From contig CM055821.1 of assembly GCA_029582265.1 (NCBI GenBank), positions 42,847,694 through 42,911,693 of the forward strand: 64,000 nt of DNA, in the 5' to 3' direction. This document shows, piece by piece, positions 1-24,461 of this stretch. Under the pieces are notes generated by a model, which worked only from the letters and a program-made list of their open reading frames with translations, ran no database searches and was not told the DNA's origin. The position numbers and the translations under genes are program-made. Source of the DNA: Zoroaster sp. YZ-2022 (taxonomy: Eukaryota; Echinodermata; Asteroidea; Forcipulatida; Zoroasteridae). Position 1 is the stretch's first letter. Every line of letters begins with the position of its first letter.

Positions 1-1302
1 ACCATTTGTACAGGTTTTTTTTCTTTTTTTTCCTGCAGACAATCTCATAAAAGCACTGATTATACAAGGCTTTATAGATATGTTGGTTAAGGGGGAAAAA
101 ATCAAACCATTTTTTATATCATCCATACATCTTTTGCACACCCTGTTTAGTAAATGGACAACCTGTTATTTTGTTGTCATACACATGCCACAAGTATAGT
201 AAGTTAAACATTTGGACGCATGTTAGCCTGTAAGTTATTTTGGACACCCTATTTTTAAGAGTAAAAAATGTTGACGCTCTATGCAAAAATGATGGCTAAT
301 TAACCACTGTTTCTGATGGAATGCATATTTGTAGATTTATTTTCCTATGTGAACACAGGCTTAAGATCAAGTACAACTTGTATTCAATTGAGACATAAAA
401 CAGTTGTAGATTAAGGGTATAAAAACATTTGACTTTGATATAAAAACCTGATATGAAGACCAATGTTTAAAGGTTATTATTGTTAACATTGCCTAGACAT
501 TGTCCTTGATAACCTTTAGCTACTTACAACATAACCCCTATGAATGTGGTTTATTGGTCCGAGGCACACCATCAGACACATGGACTACTTGCAGACATAA
601 TTGCCAAACTACAAAGGTTAATCTGATCAGCCATCAATTTATATTACTGTATATGTTTATGTACAGTACAAGGCTTTATTATCAAACATTTGGTTCTTCT
701 GAACTTTGGTTGTATCGTACTCCTTATTCCATGCTTTATATTTATACTGCAGTCATGAAGAAGTATTTTGAGTGAACACTTCAGAGCAAAATGTATGGCA
801 TCAAATTCAAAAAATCTAATTTCATTTGTATTCATTACTGATGATGCATAATCTAAAACAATGTTTTGCAAAGTAGGTATTTTTATCTGTATAAAACATA
901 AATTTAAATGTTGGTATTTATTCAATAAAACAAAAATTAAGTGCCCTTTAAAGCCCATTGTTTCTTGCTATTTCACCATTGATTCCTGGCAATTTTGGAA
1001 ATGTAAGACCACTAGCTACCATATTTGCATTTATACTACAGATTAATTTGGTTGGTTAGCAGTTTGTAACAGCTAATTCTTTAGCTCATTTTCATCTGAA
1101 AATTACAATTTTCCTTGTAAAATTTTTGAAAATGACACATTAAATAGAAATGTTTTGACAGTAATAGTTACAAAATGAATTCATTTAAACTTTTAATTAC
1201 TGTTAAACAATGCTTTTTGAAAGTTATTGTTCTGTCAGGAAAATTAGTTTTCAGATTAAAAAACCAAATTGCAGGGATCACCGGTAGAATACATGCATCT
1301 TA
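1..1302. other. AT-rich non-coding stretch
   Basis: I see no gene here. Open frames are short, have no recognisable domain and match no splice-supported exon. Base composition is typical of introns and intergenic DNA elsewhere in the window. Confidence 0.6.
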
Positions 1303-1310
1303 GTGTGAAA

Positions 1311-1540
1311 CAGCGGCGGCGCTATGGGGGGGGGGAGCAAATGCCCGGTTACTTTCTTTGCCCCCCCCCCCCAATTTTTTCCCCTATGGTAAATCAATGC
1401 TTTTTCAGCAGTACAAAATTACATTAATTACATTAAATTAGATTAATGTTTACCCCCTTAAATTTAAGCTTGCCTTGCCGCCTGCCCCCCCCCCCCCCTC
1501 CCCTTGGTCCCCCAGTTTAATAGGTCTGGTGCCGCCGCTG
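1311..1540. mobile_element. hAT-like MITE with 8-bp target duplication
   Basis: The 230-bp element starts CAGCGGCGGCGC and ends with the inverse GCCGCCGCTG. It is flanked by the perfect 8-bp direct repeat GTGTGAAA (1303-1310 and 1541-1548). An 8-bp duplication plus a terminus starting CA is typical of hAT (or P) transposons. The inside is G- and C-homopolymer rich and has no coding capacity, so it is non-autonomous. Confidence 0.88.
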
Positions 1541-1548
1541 GTGTGAAA

Positions 1549-3189
1549 CTATGTTTTGGTCTGTTTGGATTGCAGAGCTGTTGTATGTTATTAGACTAGT
1601 TATCACTTTATTCAAATGATAGGGAATTAAACGTTTCATCTAACAAATTTGTTCAAGTTTTAAAACTTTGTAATTTGTGTCTCAGATTTTGATGTCACAG
1701 TTAACTTAGCATTCGTATGCAGTATAAATCAGCCTTCAGAAAGAAAAATGGATGGTAATTGTATTTAACTCAACAATTGTGAATATTTGTCATTTTGCAA
1801 CAATAATCACTACAAATGTAATCAGTCCCAGGAGCTCCTTAACATATTAACATATCATCCCATTCATACTAAAAACTGGTGGAAGAAATCATAACATTAA
1901 TATGGTTGATATTAATGACCAGCTATTTCTCTCTTTCTGCCCATAACATGGAGAAGCTTGCCCATTTGTAGAATAGTCTGGATGCAACATGTGCTTGTGC
2001 CTTGTGACTGCTATACAAGAGACAGTGAACCAGACTGACACTTTATGTATTTTTATCTTGCACCTGATTGTTCCTATGAGCCAACAGTTAGATTTGTTGC
2101 AATATGCATCAGTCTAGATCAACTTTTAAATATATATTTTTTAATAATTATCGCATTTTTAATTATTTAAGGTGAAATGAAGTGTCATAATTAAAAAGGA
2201 AAATGCTGGTAAATGATGCAAGGATACAATTAATTACACTGGACCCCACCCACGGACCCCACCAATGGACCCCACCAATCTCACATATGATATATATATA
2301 TCAGGTTTGATATTTCATATATCCACATTCATTTTAGTTTATTTGTAGTTTATCAGTAACATCCTTGCTGTGTGAACATTCAAACATTGTCCATCAACAT
2401 ATTTTTAGGTGGCACTGGCTCTGAATAACAAGTAGACTGCTCAAACCATTTCACAATTTTGTTTAAATTTTCATTTTTAGAAAAATAACATAGCTGCGTG
2501 GCAAAATCTGTTTGTTTATATGCAGTATTAATGTTTGTTTGCAGTTTTTTGTTTGAGTTTTTGGTTTGGTTTTAATTTTTTTTTATATTTTGGGGTACAA
2601 TGCCCTGCAATTATTATTTTTTTTTATTGCCAAAATTATGCTATAATGACATTAAGTTGGTTCCTACAAATTTGAGAGTGCCGTTTGGGTGAGCGGGTCA
2701 AGTTAACATTTGCTTTGTGCCAAGATAAAATGCCATATGCTGAAGTATAAATGACCATTGATAATTTGTCAACTTCAGTGACATGGTAACTTTAAAAATC
2801 CAAATATTATTTTTATAAGATTCAAGATTCTGTCTCGTTGTCACTTACCAGAGACAATTTCTTTCTCAAAATCACTGCCGGCCATATCTGGTGTAAATAA
2901 AGGCCATGTCGTATGTACTTTCATGCAAATGTGAAGTGAATTGTGTCGTCAATATATGAGATTCATGTGAATGAATGGCAAAAGTTAAGCATATCATGCA
3001 AATCATTCGCTGCACACTTGTGACGTGAAAATTTGCTTCGCGTTTACTTGAAGTTTGATCCCCCCCCCCTCCTAATAGTGAAAAGACAGTCTTAAGTACC
3101 TCCAGTATCTGACAAACAGATGCATTTTGACTGTGTGCCTGTCAAGAATGTAAGGTTAAGAGAGTTCTGTTGGACTGCCCTTGCTTATA
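1549..3189. other. Non-coding stretch
   Basis: No gene is seen. It contains a short tandem GGACCCCACC-type repeat near 2242-2276, a C-run at 3061-3069 and otherwise AT-rich DNA. Confidence 0.55.
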
Positions 3190-3527
3190 GGTAAGGTACA
3201 CCATTGGTAATGTTGGCACAACTGCTTACTCTCTTTGAATCAAGATGTACATTAAACAATCAACCTGCGAAAGTTTCAGCTTTTTATGTTGTGTCATTCA
3301 CAAAAACAGCGAACATGCACTCAGATATATGTATTCATTCTAATGTGGAATTTAGGAAAGAGTACTCTTTCCTAAATTCAAACTGGAAATTATTTCACGT
3401 TTCTTAACAAAAGACAGCACCTCAGGCAAAACAATTTCTAAGTTTGAAACTATCAACTAAACACTAAGTATTACATAACAAGTCGACCAATTGGTTATAC
3501 TTAAATTACCATCCTTGTACCTTACCT
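3190..3527. mobile_element. Fold-back MITE-like element
   Basis: The 338-bp segment begins GGTAAGGTAC and ends GTACCTTACC, a perfect 10-bp terminal inverted repeat. A perfect 32-bp palindrome (half-site GAATTTAGGAAAGAGT, 3348-3379) sits almost exactly at its centre. The sequence just inside the left end (ACCATTGGTAATGTTGGCA, then a CTTACTCTCTTTGAATCAAG segment) recurs at 13211-13266 and partly near 9659, so the family is dispersed. No target duplication was resolved. Confidence 0.65.
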
Positions 3528-4159
3528 TGAAGCCATACTGATGATGATTCTTGTTACTTGCACAACATTATGCAAACCCACCAGGCTTCCCAACCACTTA
3601 TATATCTTTACATTGGCAAGCCCATACTTCAAATGAATCATAGACTTCATATATTCTGTCTAAAAAGCTGTAGTCTCTGTTAATTGATTACCAGTTGTAA
3701 ATGTCCCTTTGTGATTGTCAGAATGTTTTTTTCTTCTTTTTGGCATTATATAATAGTAAAAACATCAATTGGTTTATCAACTATGAGTTCAAATTATTCA
3801 ATATAAATATGTTAATCAGCCCCAAAAAGGTTGAATCTTCGTTAATTGTGCACAATAATATTTTATTTTTGATTAAACAATTTGATTTATTTTCTCAACA
3901 TCATTTTGTCCATGCCATATAGAAAATGTAAGACTTCCAGAGGATGTTTGAATCCTCCAATTGTAATTGATCAATACTCCACCATGCAAAGCTTCAAATC
4001 TTATAAAGTGCTTCCCAAATACCAGTTATCACAGCATGTTTGTGTGACAGTCAAATCCACATCTTATATTACTGTAAGGTTTTATAAATGCCAAACAAGC
4101 TGAAACATTTTTAAGCATGATATTCAGTCATTCTCAACTCAGTTTCAGAGAAAGACATA

Positions 4160-4499
4160 TGTGACCCCTGCTGTGTGAAAATGAGTCACAAATTTGAATA
4201 ATTGAGATTTCTATGTGGCTGGAAAGAGTACACCATCAGGTTTAATTTGGTATATGTTAGAGGTGTGTGATGTTATTGCATTATGGAGATGCAAATTATT
4301 GATGGCATAATTGACATAACTGAATTCTTGGGAAAACAAATGATAGAAATGAAACAACCTACTCACAAAAAATGATTGATTTTAATATTTTATTGATTGA
4401 AATTTACGTCACTTTCAATCAATAAAATATTAAAGCCTCATAGAAATCTCAAATTTTCAAATTTGCGACATGTGACTAATTTTCACAGAGCGGGTCACA
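4160..4499. mobile_element. MITE with ~55-bp inverted termini (TGTGACCC family, copy 1)
   Basis: The left end (TGTGACCC, then GTGTGAAAATGAGTCACA) is mirrored at the right end down to the inner CATAGAAATCTCAAA, giving imperfect inverted repeats of about 55 bp. A second copy lies at about 15096-15520. Inside this copy is a perfect 22-bp inverted repeat (4381-4402 and 4413-4434) with a 10-nt loop that the other copy lacks. Confidence 0.8.
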
Positions 4500-7400
4500 G
4501 AGGATGGATTTGTTTTTATTATTTTAAAAATTTTCCGTGTTGATAACTGTGGGACTGTTCGACAGAAAACTGTTTTCTGCATCAGTCTTTGTATATCTCT
4601 GTTTATAGCTATTGTTTTCTAATGGTTTTGTGATGTTTTTAATGACCAGATGCACTCATGTTAAAGTGTCGGTTCTTGTTGGATTATTATTATACCATTA
4701 ATGTGCCAAGATTGTCATGTAATATAGTCAATGAATGTAGAAAGGTTAATTTTTTTTTAAATGGTCATTCATTCCAACAAATTCTGTGATTAGTGTATCC
4801 TCAAATTTTGTATACATTATTGTGTGTTATGGACATTAAATGGTTTGCGTGCATATTGTATGGTTTTTATTGATGAAATAATACAGAAAGAATAACAAGC
4901 TGTCGTCTATGATGTGCAAATTAAAAAAAAAAACTGTAAAAAGATACTTTGTGAGTTATTTTGTTATTGGTGTCTGTGAAGATGAACTAATTGGGTAATC
5001 AGTAGCTGTCAATTAGAATCACTCATTGACTAATCAGATTCTTTACCGTTGGCCGTTAGTTCTGTTTGGAAAGCAATTTCTGTACATTTTGGCTTATGAC
5101 AAATCTTTTACTGGGTGTAATACAGCACATATTGACCAATGAGGTTACACTATACCTGACATCTGTTGCTATTAACCTCTGTCAAGCCTTTCTCTGTGGT
5201 CAAATTGCCTGGCTTATGTGGTCTTATTGTACCCATTTTTGTCATCATGAAACTCTTGCCTCAAGGTGAATTGCTGCTTTTGAAGCACTTGTTCATCAGA
5301 TACTATGTATCCACATTGAGTTTGGAGAAAGCCATTTTTCTTTCATCATCGCCACTTTAGTAACATAAAGACAGTTGAACTTAATGTACAGCTTACTATT
5401 AAGCCCAGACGTTTTGTTAATTGTGATGACATTGCGCTTTAACCACCCACCTTCCAATGTGAATAAGTTTCTCATAAATGTCTTGATACAAGACGTAGGG
5501 TGGGTGGAGACTAGGGCCAAACTTGGATCAGTAATTGTGGGCAGTATTTGTGGCTCATAGCCACTGTTAATAGGCCAGTTAAAATAAATTATGTCTATTA
5601 TGTAAACATTCTTGAATTATTAGTTTTTATTAAAAAATCAAAACAATTATCAAGCACAGAATTTAGAAAGTTATAAAATTTTGAATACTGCAATGTTAAA
5701 GATACTCTGATTAAATATTTTTACTAAATATATATTTTTACTAATATATTTTTAAAATGAGTGATGTTAATGAGAATCAAACAAAGAACCTTATTTATTT
5801 TATTAAAAATATCTTATAAACAACTTTCAGTTGTACCAAAACAACCCAATTACTGAATTATAACCCAAAAACTCACTTGATGTGAAGTTGGTGATGGTAC
5901 CAAACATCCTTATAAATTATTCCATCTGACATATTTTCAATTTTTTTCAAATATGACGGTATTACAAATATGAAATGGATGACAGACGTGATCTATTTTC
6001 CACTTACGAATGAATATCAACAATCTGAATACATTTTCATTATTTTCTTGTTAACGACACAATGAAATTAGCTGAAACTTTCACAGGTTGGTTTTTATAC
6101 ATAACTCTTCATTCTCATGAAGTATGGATACATACATTACAATGATGTACAATTCCTCTTACCCATGTTAAATTTGTTGAAATTATTGTTATTTTTGTTG
6201 GTGTTCGGGTCACAACCCAAAAGGGATAATGTAGCCAGCATCCCAATAACCTTGTTTTACCATTTTTAAAAATACATTAAAAAAAAAAAAAATGAAAATT
6301 CTTCATTCATGTTATACACAAATTCTAATTTATATTATATTCAAATAATGTAAATCTATATTACATACCATTTAATTGTACAATTTCAGTTGGCAAATGA
6401 TTTAAATGATTTTACCATTAACTTTTGGTTTCTTTCTGTGGGTGCAAACTAAACAATGACACTTATTAACCCTACTATAGGTTTAACAATCAAAGACACT
6501 CAAAATTTGTATGTAACTCCCAACCCATTGACTTTGTGCAGTGCACTCAAATAAATGGAAGGACATGTGGCTGTGGTAGGAGGTCAAACCAAAACCACTC
6601 AACTGTATATGAGTCTGCTGCTATAACTAATGTAGGACATACACAAGTGTGTTTGACTTTGCCACTTGGGCATAGGAGGGTTAATATCAAAATTTAATTC
6701 AATTTCAGAACAAGTGATTAAACATAAAATGTTTACCTAACTTGAACCAGAATAGCGTGAAGTATGTGGGTATCCCATCATTGTAAAGTCCATCATTGGT
6801 ATACAAACGTTCTTATTTCTACTTTGCAAAAGTTCTCCCAAAAGTTGTCCCATCTTTTGCCATTCTGCTGGCCACTGATTCAGTGACATTTGAAGACCAT
6901 CCTGTTTGTAAGTCGATACATATATATATATATATATATGCACACATTAGTAGTACCCACACTCTTTTCACTACTTCCGGTTCCAAAGCTGGCATAACTG
7001 TTGTGTGTAATTTAACCCACATTCCTTGATTTTAACGTTCAAAAGCGATTATTGAGACGAAAATTTACTTTGTTATTATTAAGATTTTGAATCTTTACAA
7101 CACATACGTTAAAGGCAAGTCCCAAGCTTTCTAATTTCTTGCGTAAATCCTTAAAGAAAAGGGTGGTCAATGCATTTCCCATGGGCTTCTGATGATCATT
7201 GGAGCCAGCACGTGCGAATTGGGCGTGATTTATGTTGGAATTACGTCACACTTATCAACAAGATAGAGGCATGTACAGCTACCATATGTTTTTTCTGTGC
7301 ACAACCTTTTATTTCCACCCTGGATCTGCCTCTGTCCAGTGACAGTCTACTGTTATACTGAGTTGTTTGATGGAATTAATATTGTCTCAATGATCAGGAG

Positions 7401-7743
7401 AAAATGGGGAAAAAAAGTACATTAACACATTAGTAAGGCACTATAGAGTACCAAAGAGTGATGTCACATTACCCGTGGCATCATGGTGCCTGGTTCCGTA
7501 AAACCAATCTTTGTTTTCATCATCGTTCTATTATGCAACACTTGCAGAATGTTTCAGTGATTTTGTTATCATATTGTTATAACTTCTGTTCTCTATAATG
7601 TAAGAATAATTTTCTGCATTTTTCTACATTATTTGAGTTGATTATCTTGAAATTTTTTGTTAAGATTTTGAATACTTTGGTGGGTTGAAAATATAACGCT
7701 CAACGTACCCTCAGTATGTTTCCTTCATTTACTGGTTGATGTC
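4500..7743. other. Non-coding stretch 3' of the DGLUCY gene
   Basis: No gene is recognised. It holds a dispersed-repeat fragment near 5868-5900 (CTTGATGTGAAGTTGGTGATGGTA type, also seen near 13611 and 15566), a short (TA)n run at 6919-6939 and homopolymer tracts. A reverse-strand AATAAA near 7310 is a possible polyadenylation signal for the gene ending at 7744. Confidence 0.5.
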
Positions 7744-19399
<11,656 letters not shown>

Positions 19400-20065
19400 C
19401 TGTCATCAACAATGATAAAAGCAAGATGATGACTAGAGGATAGTTTGGGTACATCCAAAATCATTTCTTTGCAACCACTAACCAGTTAAAAATGATTCTA
19501 TCGATTTTTGGGGGTACAGAAGGCGAAAACTATTTTTGAAAACTCTTTTATGATGGTTTTCGGACTTTATTTCCCTTCTAAAAATCCTCCCTTCAGAAAA
19601 TAGAAGGATCCTATTATAGTTGCCATTGTGCATGTACAATGACCGTGTTGGTCACTAATGGGTGAGTTTACAAGATCAGACTGACATGACTGAGGAAGTT
19701 ATTGTATACCAAAAATGCCCGATTTTTCATCAAATAAATATCCTGGAATAATTTGAAGTATATATGTCCATCATCGTCCATATGTTCTCCACCTTACTGG
19801 GTAGTTAAGATTACATTATTGGTTATATTTAATGAGAAATAGTGGCGGTCGGATACGACATTCTACCAGGGTTAGCTAAGCTTGTGCCAGAAATTAACCC
19901 TTACCATGCTCAATACAACAAATGTAAAAAGGTTGTTGTATCTTGTTGCCCTCAGCAGAGAACAAAAGAACCATTATGTATTAAAGACTGTTTGCGGTGA
20001 CAATGTAGAAGTTCTCTTTTGAGTTATAAATAGTTCTGAAAAGAACCAGTTGGTTACAACTCGTT
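19400..20065. other. Intron or upstream DNA without a recognised gene
   Basis: No exon with the expected DUF1445 N-terminal motif was found on the minus strand. Composition is AT-rich. Confidence 0.5.
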
Positions 20066-20770
20066 TCGATCATTATTCAATTCAATTCAATTCAATTCAA
20101 TTCAAAAAAATTATTTATCCTTAATTAGGCAATTACATGTGATTTGACATCTCCATATAAAAAATAAAAAATAAAATAAAATCAATTACTAGATGACAAA
20201 TACAACAATCAAAAGAAGTAAAGAAACAATGTAAAAATGGTTTTAGAAAAATCCACAATTAACATTATTTAAAAAATATACACATTTACTTACAAAACAA
20301 TGTTTTATTTACACCTAAAATACAAGATAAAATGGTGATGAACCAGACCCCCAAATAATTGACATTCCGCCCACGAATATCAGTTGGAAACATAAGTGCC
20401 ATCAACCATTCAGAAGTCTGGTTGCCACTGGAATAAAAGAGAGCTTCCTCCTATTCGTTTTACAAGGAGGGCATCTAAAACGGCATCCAGACGGAAGAGA
20501 CTGGAACATTTATTTCAGCATGTGACAATCACTGGCTAAAATGGATTGGGCTTTCCTAAGTATTTGTTGCTCACAGAACTGGCTAAGATCTTTATGTGGC
20601 CCTCCGATAATTTTAGACCCAAGGCTGACAATCCTTTTCAAACTGTTTTTGTTTTTCACACTTAAATTAAAGTACCAGGAAATGAATGAAAAACACAACA
20701 TACTTTCAATGAATGACCGATAAAAAAGACTAAGAATAGTTGTATCAACACAGGTCTTCAACTTCCGGAG
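20066..20770 (-). mobile_element. Rex1/Babar-like LINE, 3' fragment
   Basis: The minus-strand frame 20761-20510 reads like the region downstream of the reverse transcriptase in Rex1-type LINEs (VDTTILSLFYRSFIES, NLSVKNKNSLKRIVSL, LRKAQSILASDCH). It is followed by a degraded C-terminus and ends in a (TTGAA)n tail, seen as ATTCA units at 20076-20105. It is a 5'-truncated, inactive copy. Confidence 0.8.
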
Positions 20771-22775
20771 AAAATGTAATATAATATCTCTGATGTCTTC
20801 TGAAAAGAGAATTTCTACATGATATCATGGTATAACAGTCTTTACTTATCCTTTTCACCATGCAAAGCTACAAGTCTTACTTAACCCTCCTATGCCTAGT
20901 CCTACAATCAGTGCAATTTTTTAAACAACCCATTCAGGCCACTCCAAGCCATTAGCTGTTGCCAGTGGCCTCCTATGGTTACCCTTCTGTGCTCACCACT
21001 GAGATTGCAGGGTAAGGTGGTCTCCCATTGATACATTGCAGGCCATACTATGTTCAAACATTTACTGTGGCCTTGGGTGGCACACAGTTAATTTTGTAAG
21101 ATTACTTGGAAAGGACAGCAGGCTTGTACATACGTACTGAAGGTTTCTCAAGAGCAGAACTTTGTGGATCGGAGTGGCCTCCATGTGTAGGAGGGAAAGG
21201 AACTACTGTTCTAGCTGGCGGATCTTGTTGGATTGAGCAGCCAGCACACTTCTGTTTTCGCATTGTGTTGCATTGAGCAGGGTGTATGTGAAATGCCTGT
21301 AGGAGGTTAGGATTAAACCAACAATAGTCATAAGGCCAATGAAAGCTGATTACTAGTTTCTCGTCAGCGCCCGCACGTGATTTTGGCCCCGCACCAAAAA
21401 ATTTCATTATGCCAAAATTTCATTATTTTGCAAAACATTTTTGGGAAAATCCGGAAAATCCGACGCAAACTACTCCCAAGCTAAAAGGAACCATTCCGAT
21501 TGCGCGGTCGATGTTTTTCAGTGCAGCTTCGCTGTATCATGCAACATACCGGTCGTGCCCACCTTCCATACAGCTGGGCCCATGGGAAGCGCTGATCTGC
21601 CTAGCTTCACAGATTTGCGAAAGAAAACCCATGGCATGCAGGGTATATGTACATGCAGCTGGTGCAGCCGCTGAGAGCCGCGGAATGACGTTCACAGGTC
21701 ACACAAATTGCAACCTCGTTTCCAGATCGCATACTATGTGCCCGGCCTATCCGGGTCGTGTATTGTCGCCGTGGTACGAGGTTGGTATTGATCGATCGTT
21801 GTCATGCCTTCAAGGTATGTTCATGTCGTTTGCATGCTGATGTTCTATACCACAGAGCTAGAGGACCTTGTCTCCGATGATCAGTTCTATCCCCAGTGTA
21901 GTGATTGCATTGATGACGGGAAGGACAGGACTAGGCGCAAGTGAAATGGAACAGTAATTTGAAAATGACTGTACGGTAGACATGTGTCGCAAAAGGTCGT
22001 AGCCAGTCCTTCATGTCCTTCTCTTCACAACTCAATAGAACTGATATTGGCATCAAACTCACATTTCTGGGTGAATTTAGAACCTAAATCTGTTTCAAAA
22101 TGGCAGTTTGTGTATGGGTTGCATTTTTCCTTGATGAAAAATAATGAATAATGAATAATGAAAAAAAAAACTCACCAAAATTTGATAAATGGCTGACGAG
22201 AAACTAGTAATCAACTTTCATTGGCCTAAAGTCCAAATCTGATTGGATTTTACCATTTTGAATATTACAGTCCCCCCCCCCCCCCATGATCACCTTGGCA
22301 CATTCCTGAACTAAGTACTTTCTCTGAAGAATGCTCCAGATCGGAAGACTTTCCGAGCGACTTCAGGTACAGCATTGGCAAGATCTTCCCTCTTCGGAAT
22401 AGGCATGTTGATCTCTGCTTTGGACTGAGCTGATGAAAGTGTACACTTAACTGAGGAATTCAGTGATTTCACATGTTAACAATAATAATGTATATAAATT
22501 ATAAGTTTTGAGGCTTATATTAAAGTTTTATAGTGCACGTATCCACCAAACTGGTGCTCAAGGCGCATTAACGTCTAAACCTCAGATGCTGTAATGAAAT
22601 TGAGAAATAGGTTCACTGGATTCCCAGAAAATTCAAACAGAGTGACAAAATGAAAATGCTTCCCAAAAATATTTTACGCAATTTAACTTCCATAAACTAA
22701 AGAGACATGTGGAAACAGACGGGACCAGTCTATCAGCCATCCTGCAGAGGGGATGGTCGGTGAAGTGGTTGTTAT
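20771..22775. other. Non-coding stretch
   Basis: No gene is recognised. The open frames at 21102-21407 (minus) and 21409-21840 (plus) have no identifiable domain. A short copy of the CACCATGCAAAGCTACAAG repeat lies near 20857. A C-run at 22272-22285 and a SINE-tail-like fragment at 22490-22575 (CGTATCCACCAAACTGGTGCT) are present. Confidence 0.5.
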
Positions 22776-22789
22776 GTGTCGCTTGAGGG

Positions 22790-23450
22790 CAGCAAGAACA
22801 TTCGTTGTTGCGTTCAAAAGTATGGGGGATTGGAAAATAGTCCAAGTCCAAAGTGTCTGTGGTACAGTGGCTACGCGGCTACTTTGGCTACATTAACTGT
22901 TCTATATGAAACACGTGTAAAAGCAGTCTTGCGTGGAAAAGCAATGGGAGGATTGGAAAATAGTCTAAGTCCAAAGTGTCTGTGGTACTACGCGGCTACT
23001 TTGGCTACATTAACTGTTCTATATGAAACACGTGTAAAAGCAGTCTTGCGTGTAAAAGCAATGGGAGGATTGGAAAATAGTCCAAGTCCAAAGTGTCTGT
23101 GGTAAAGTGGCTACGCGGCTACTTTGGCTACACTGATTGTTCTATATGAAACACGTGTAAAAGCAGTGTTGCTTGAAAAGCAATGGGAGGATTGGAAAAT
23201 GGTCTAAGTCCAAAGTGTCTGTAGTAAAGTGGCTACGCGGCTACTTTGGCTACAGCGACTGTTAAATATGAAACACGTGTAAAAGCAGGCTTGCGTGCAA
23301 AAGCAATGGGAGGATTGGAATAATAGTGCAAGTCCAAAGTGTCTGTGGTACAGTGGGTACGCGGCTACTGTAGGTACAGTGATACGCCCATTTGAAACGT
23401 GTGTAGAAGCAGTTTGCTTGTAAAGGAATGGGAGGTTGTAATAATAATTT
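22790..23450. repeat. Minisatellite, ~117-123-bp unit, about five copies
   Basis: Successive units are marked by GGATTGGAAAATAGTC at 22828, 22951, 23068, 23190 and 23313 (approximate). Each also contains CCAAAGTGTCTGTGGTA and GGCTACGCGGCTACTTTGG. The last unit is degraded. An apparently repetitive open frame on the plus strand is a by-product of unit length and is not a gene. Confidence 0.92.
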
Positions 23451-23469
23451 ATAAGTTTTTATGGGCCAT

Positions 23470-24124
23470 GACGACATGAAGTAATTTTAAACAAAGAAAT
23501 TGACAGTTTTAGAAGAGGATGTAATTATGTTGTAAAGAAAGCAATTTATTACAGCATTTTAATAAACATAAAACAATATTAAGTTAATGGTTGCGTTGCA
23601 TTGTAACAATGGATGGTGTATGAAATAACAACATAATGATATTCGGTTTGTAGAATGTTATTTGTATAACTTACGAGGGCTGAGATTAGAAGAACATGGA
23701 GAAGTCAGATATTTTCCCGACGGACTTAATTAAATGTGGGATTTGAATAGGAAAGTCGCATGTTCTAAAATATGTACGGAAGACGAAAGCACCACTACTC
23801 ATCATACTTGGCCGAATTTTTGTATAGATACACCAACAAGGACAAAGACATTTTCATGCAATTTGTAAACGATGTTGCCAAGGTCTATGATCCACGCAAA
23901 TGACCACATTCTGTAAAGATGTAACAGAGCATGGAGGAAGGAATGAGCAGAGTAAACCTAGAATAATGTGTTATTAATTTATTGTACTTCACTAATGTAT
24001 TATTGTGATGTGTACCCCGGCCATGGAGAAATGGACTAAGGAGTGGGTGGTGCGAGCGTGGGTAAAACTATTCCAAGTAAATGTATAACTATGTATAAGT
24101 ACAACAAGTGTGATTTGAAACTTT
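23470..24124. other. Non-coding stretch
   Basis: No gene is recognised; AT-rich DNA between the minisatellite and the 30-bp array. Confidence 0.5.
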
Positions 24125-24139
24125 GCATGGTGAGAATAC

Positions 24140-24461
24140 GATGAGAACAAAGCAATATGTATCATTACTTATGAGAACGAAGCAATATGTATCATGACTT
24201 ATGAGAACGAAGCAATATGTTTCATGACTTATGAGAACGAAGCAATGTATTATGACTTATGAGAACGAAGCAATATGTATGATGACTTATGCGAACAAAG
24301 CAATATGTATTATGACTTATGAGAACGAAGCAATATGTTTCATGACTTATATGAACGAAGCAATATGTATCATGACTTATGAGAAAAAAGCAATATGTAT
24401 CATGACTTATGAGAACGAAGCAATATGTATTATGACTTATGAGAACGAAGTAATATGTATG
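24140..24461. repeat. 30-bp tandem repeat array (part 1)
   Basis: About ten to eleven copies of a 30-bp unit (GAGAACGAAG CAATATGTAT, then CATGACTTAT) run up to 24461. The array stops where the LINE tail begins and resumes at 27398, so it was split by the LINE insertion. There are no unique spacers, so it is not a CRISPR array. Confidence 0.95.

Noticed and set aside
21409..21840. 143-residue plus-strand open frame
   Set aside because: No recognisable domain and no splice or neighbour support; kept as non-coding.
22776..23105. Repetitive-protein open frame
   Set aside because: By-product of the ~120-bp minisatellite; later units break the frame.
19400..24100. Search for the missing first DGLUCY exon
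   Set aside because: No minus-strand segment with the expected arginine-rich, TAG/TPG-type N-terminal motif and a phase-1 donor could be supported.
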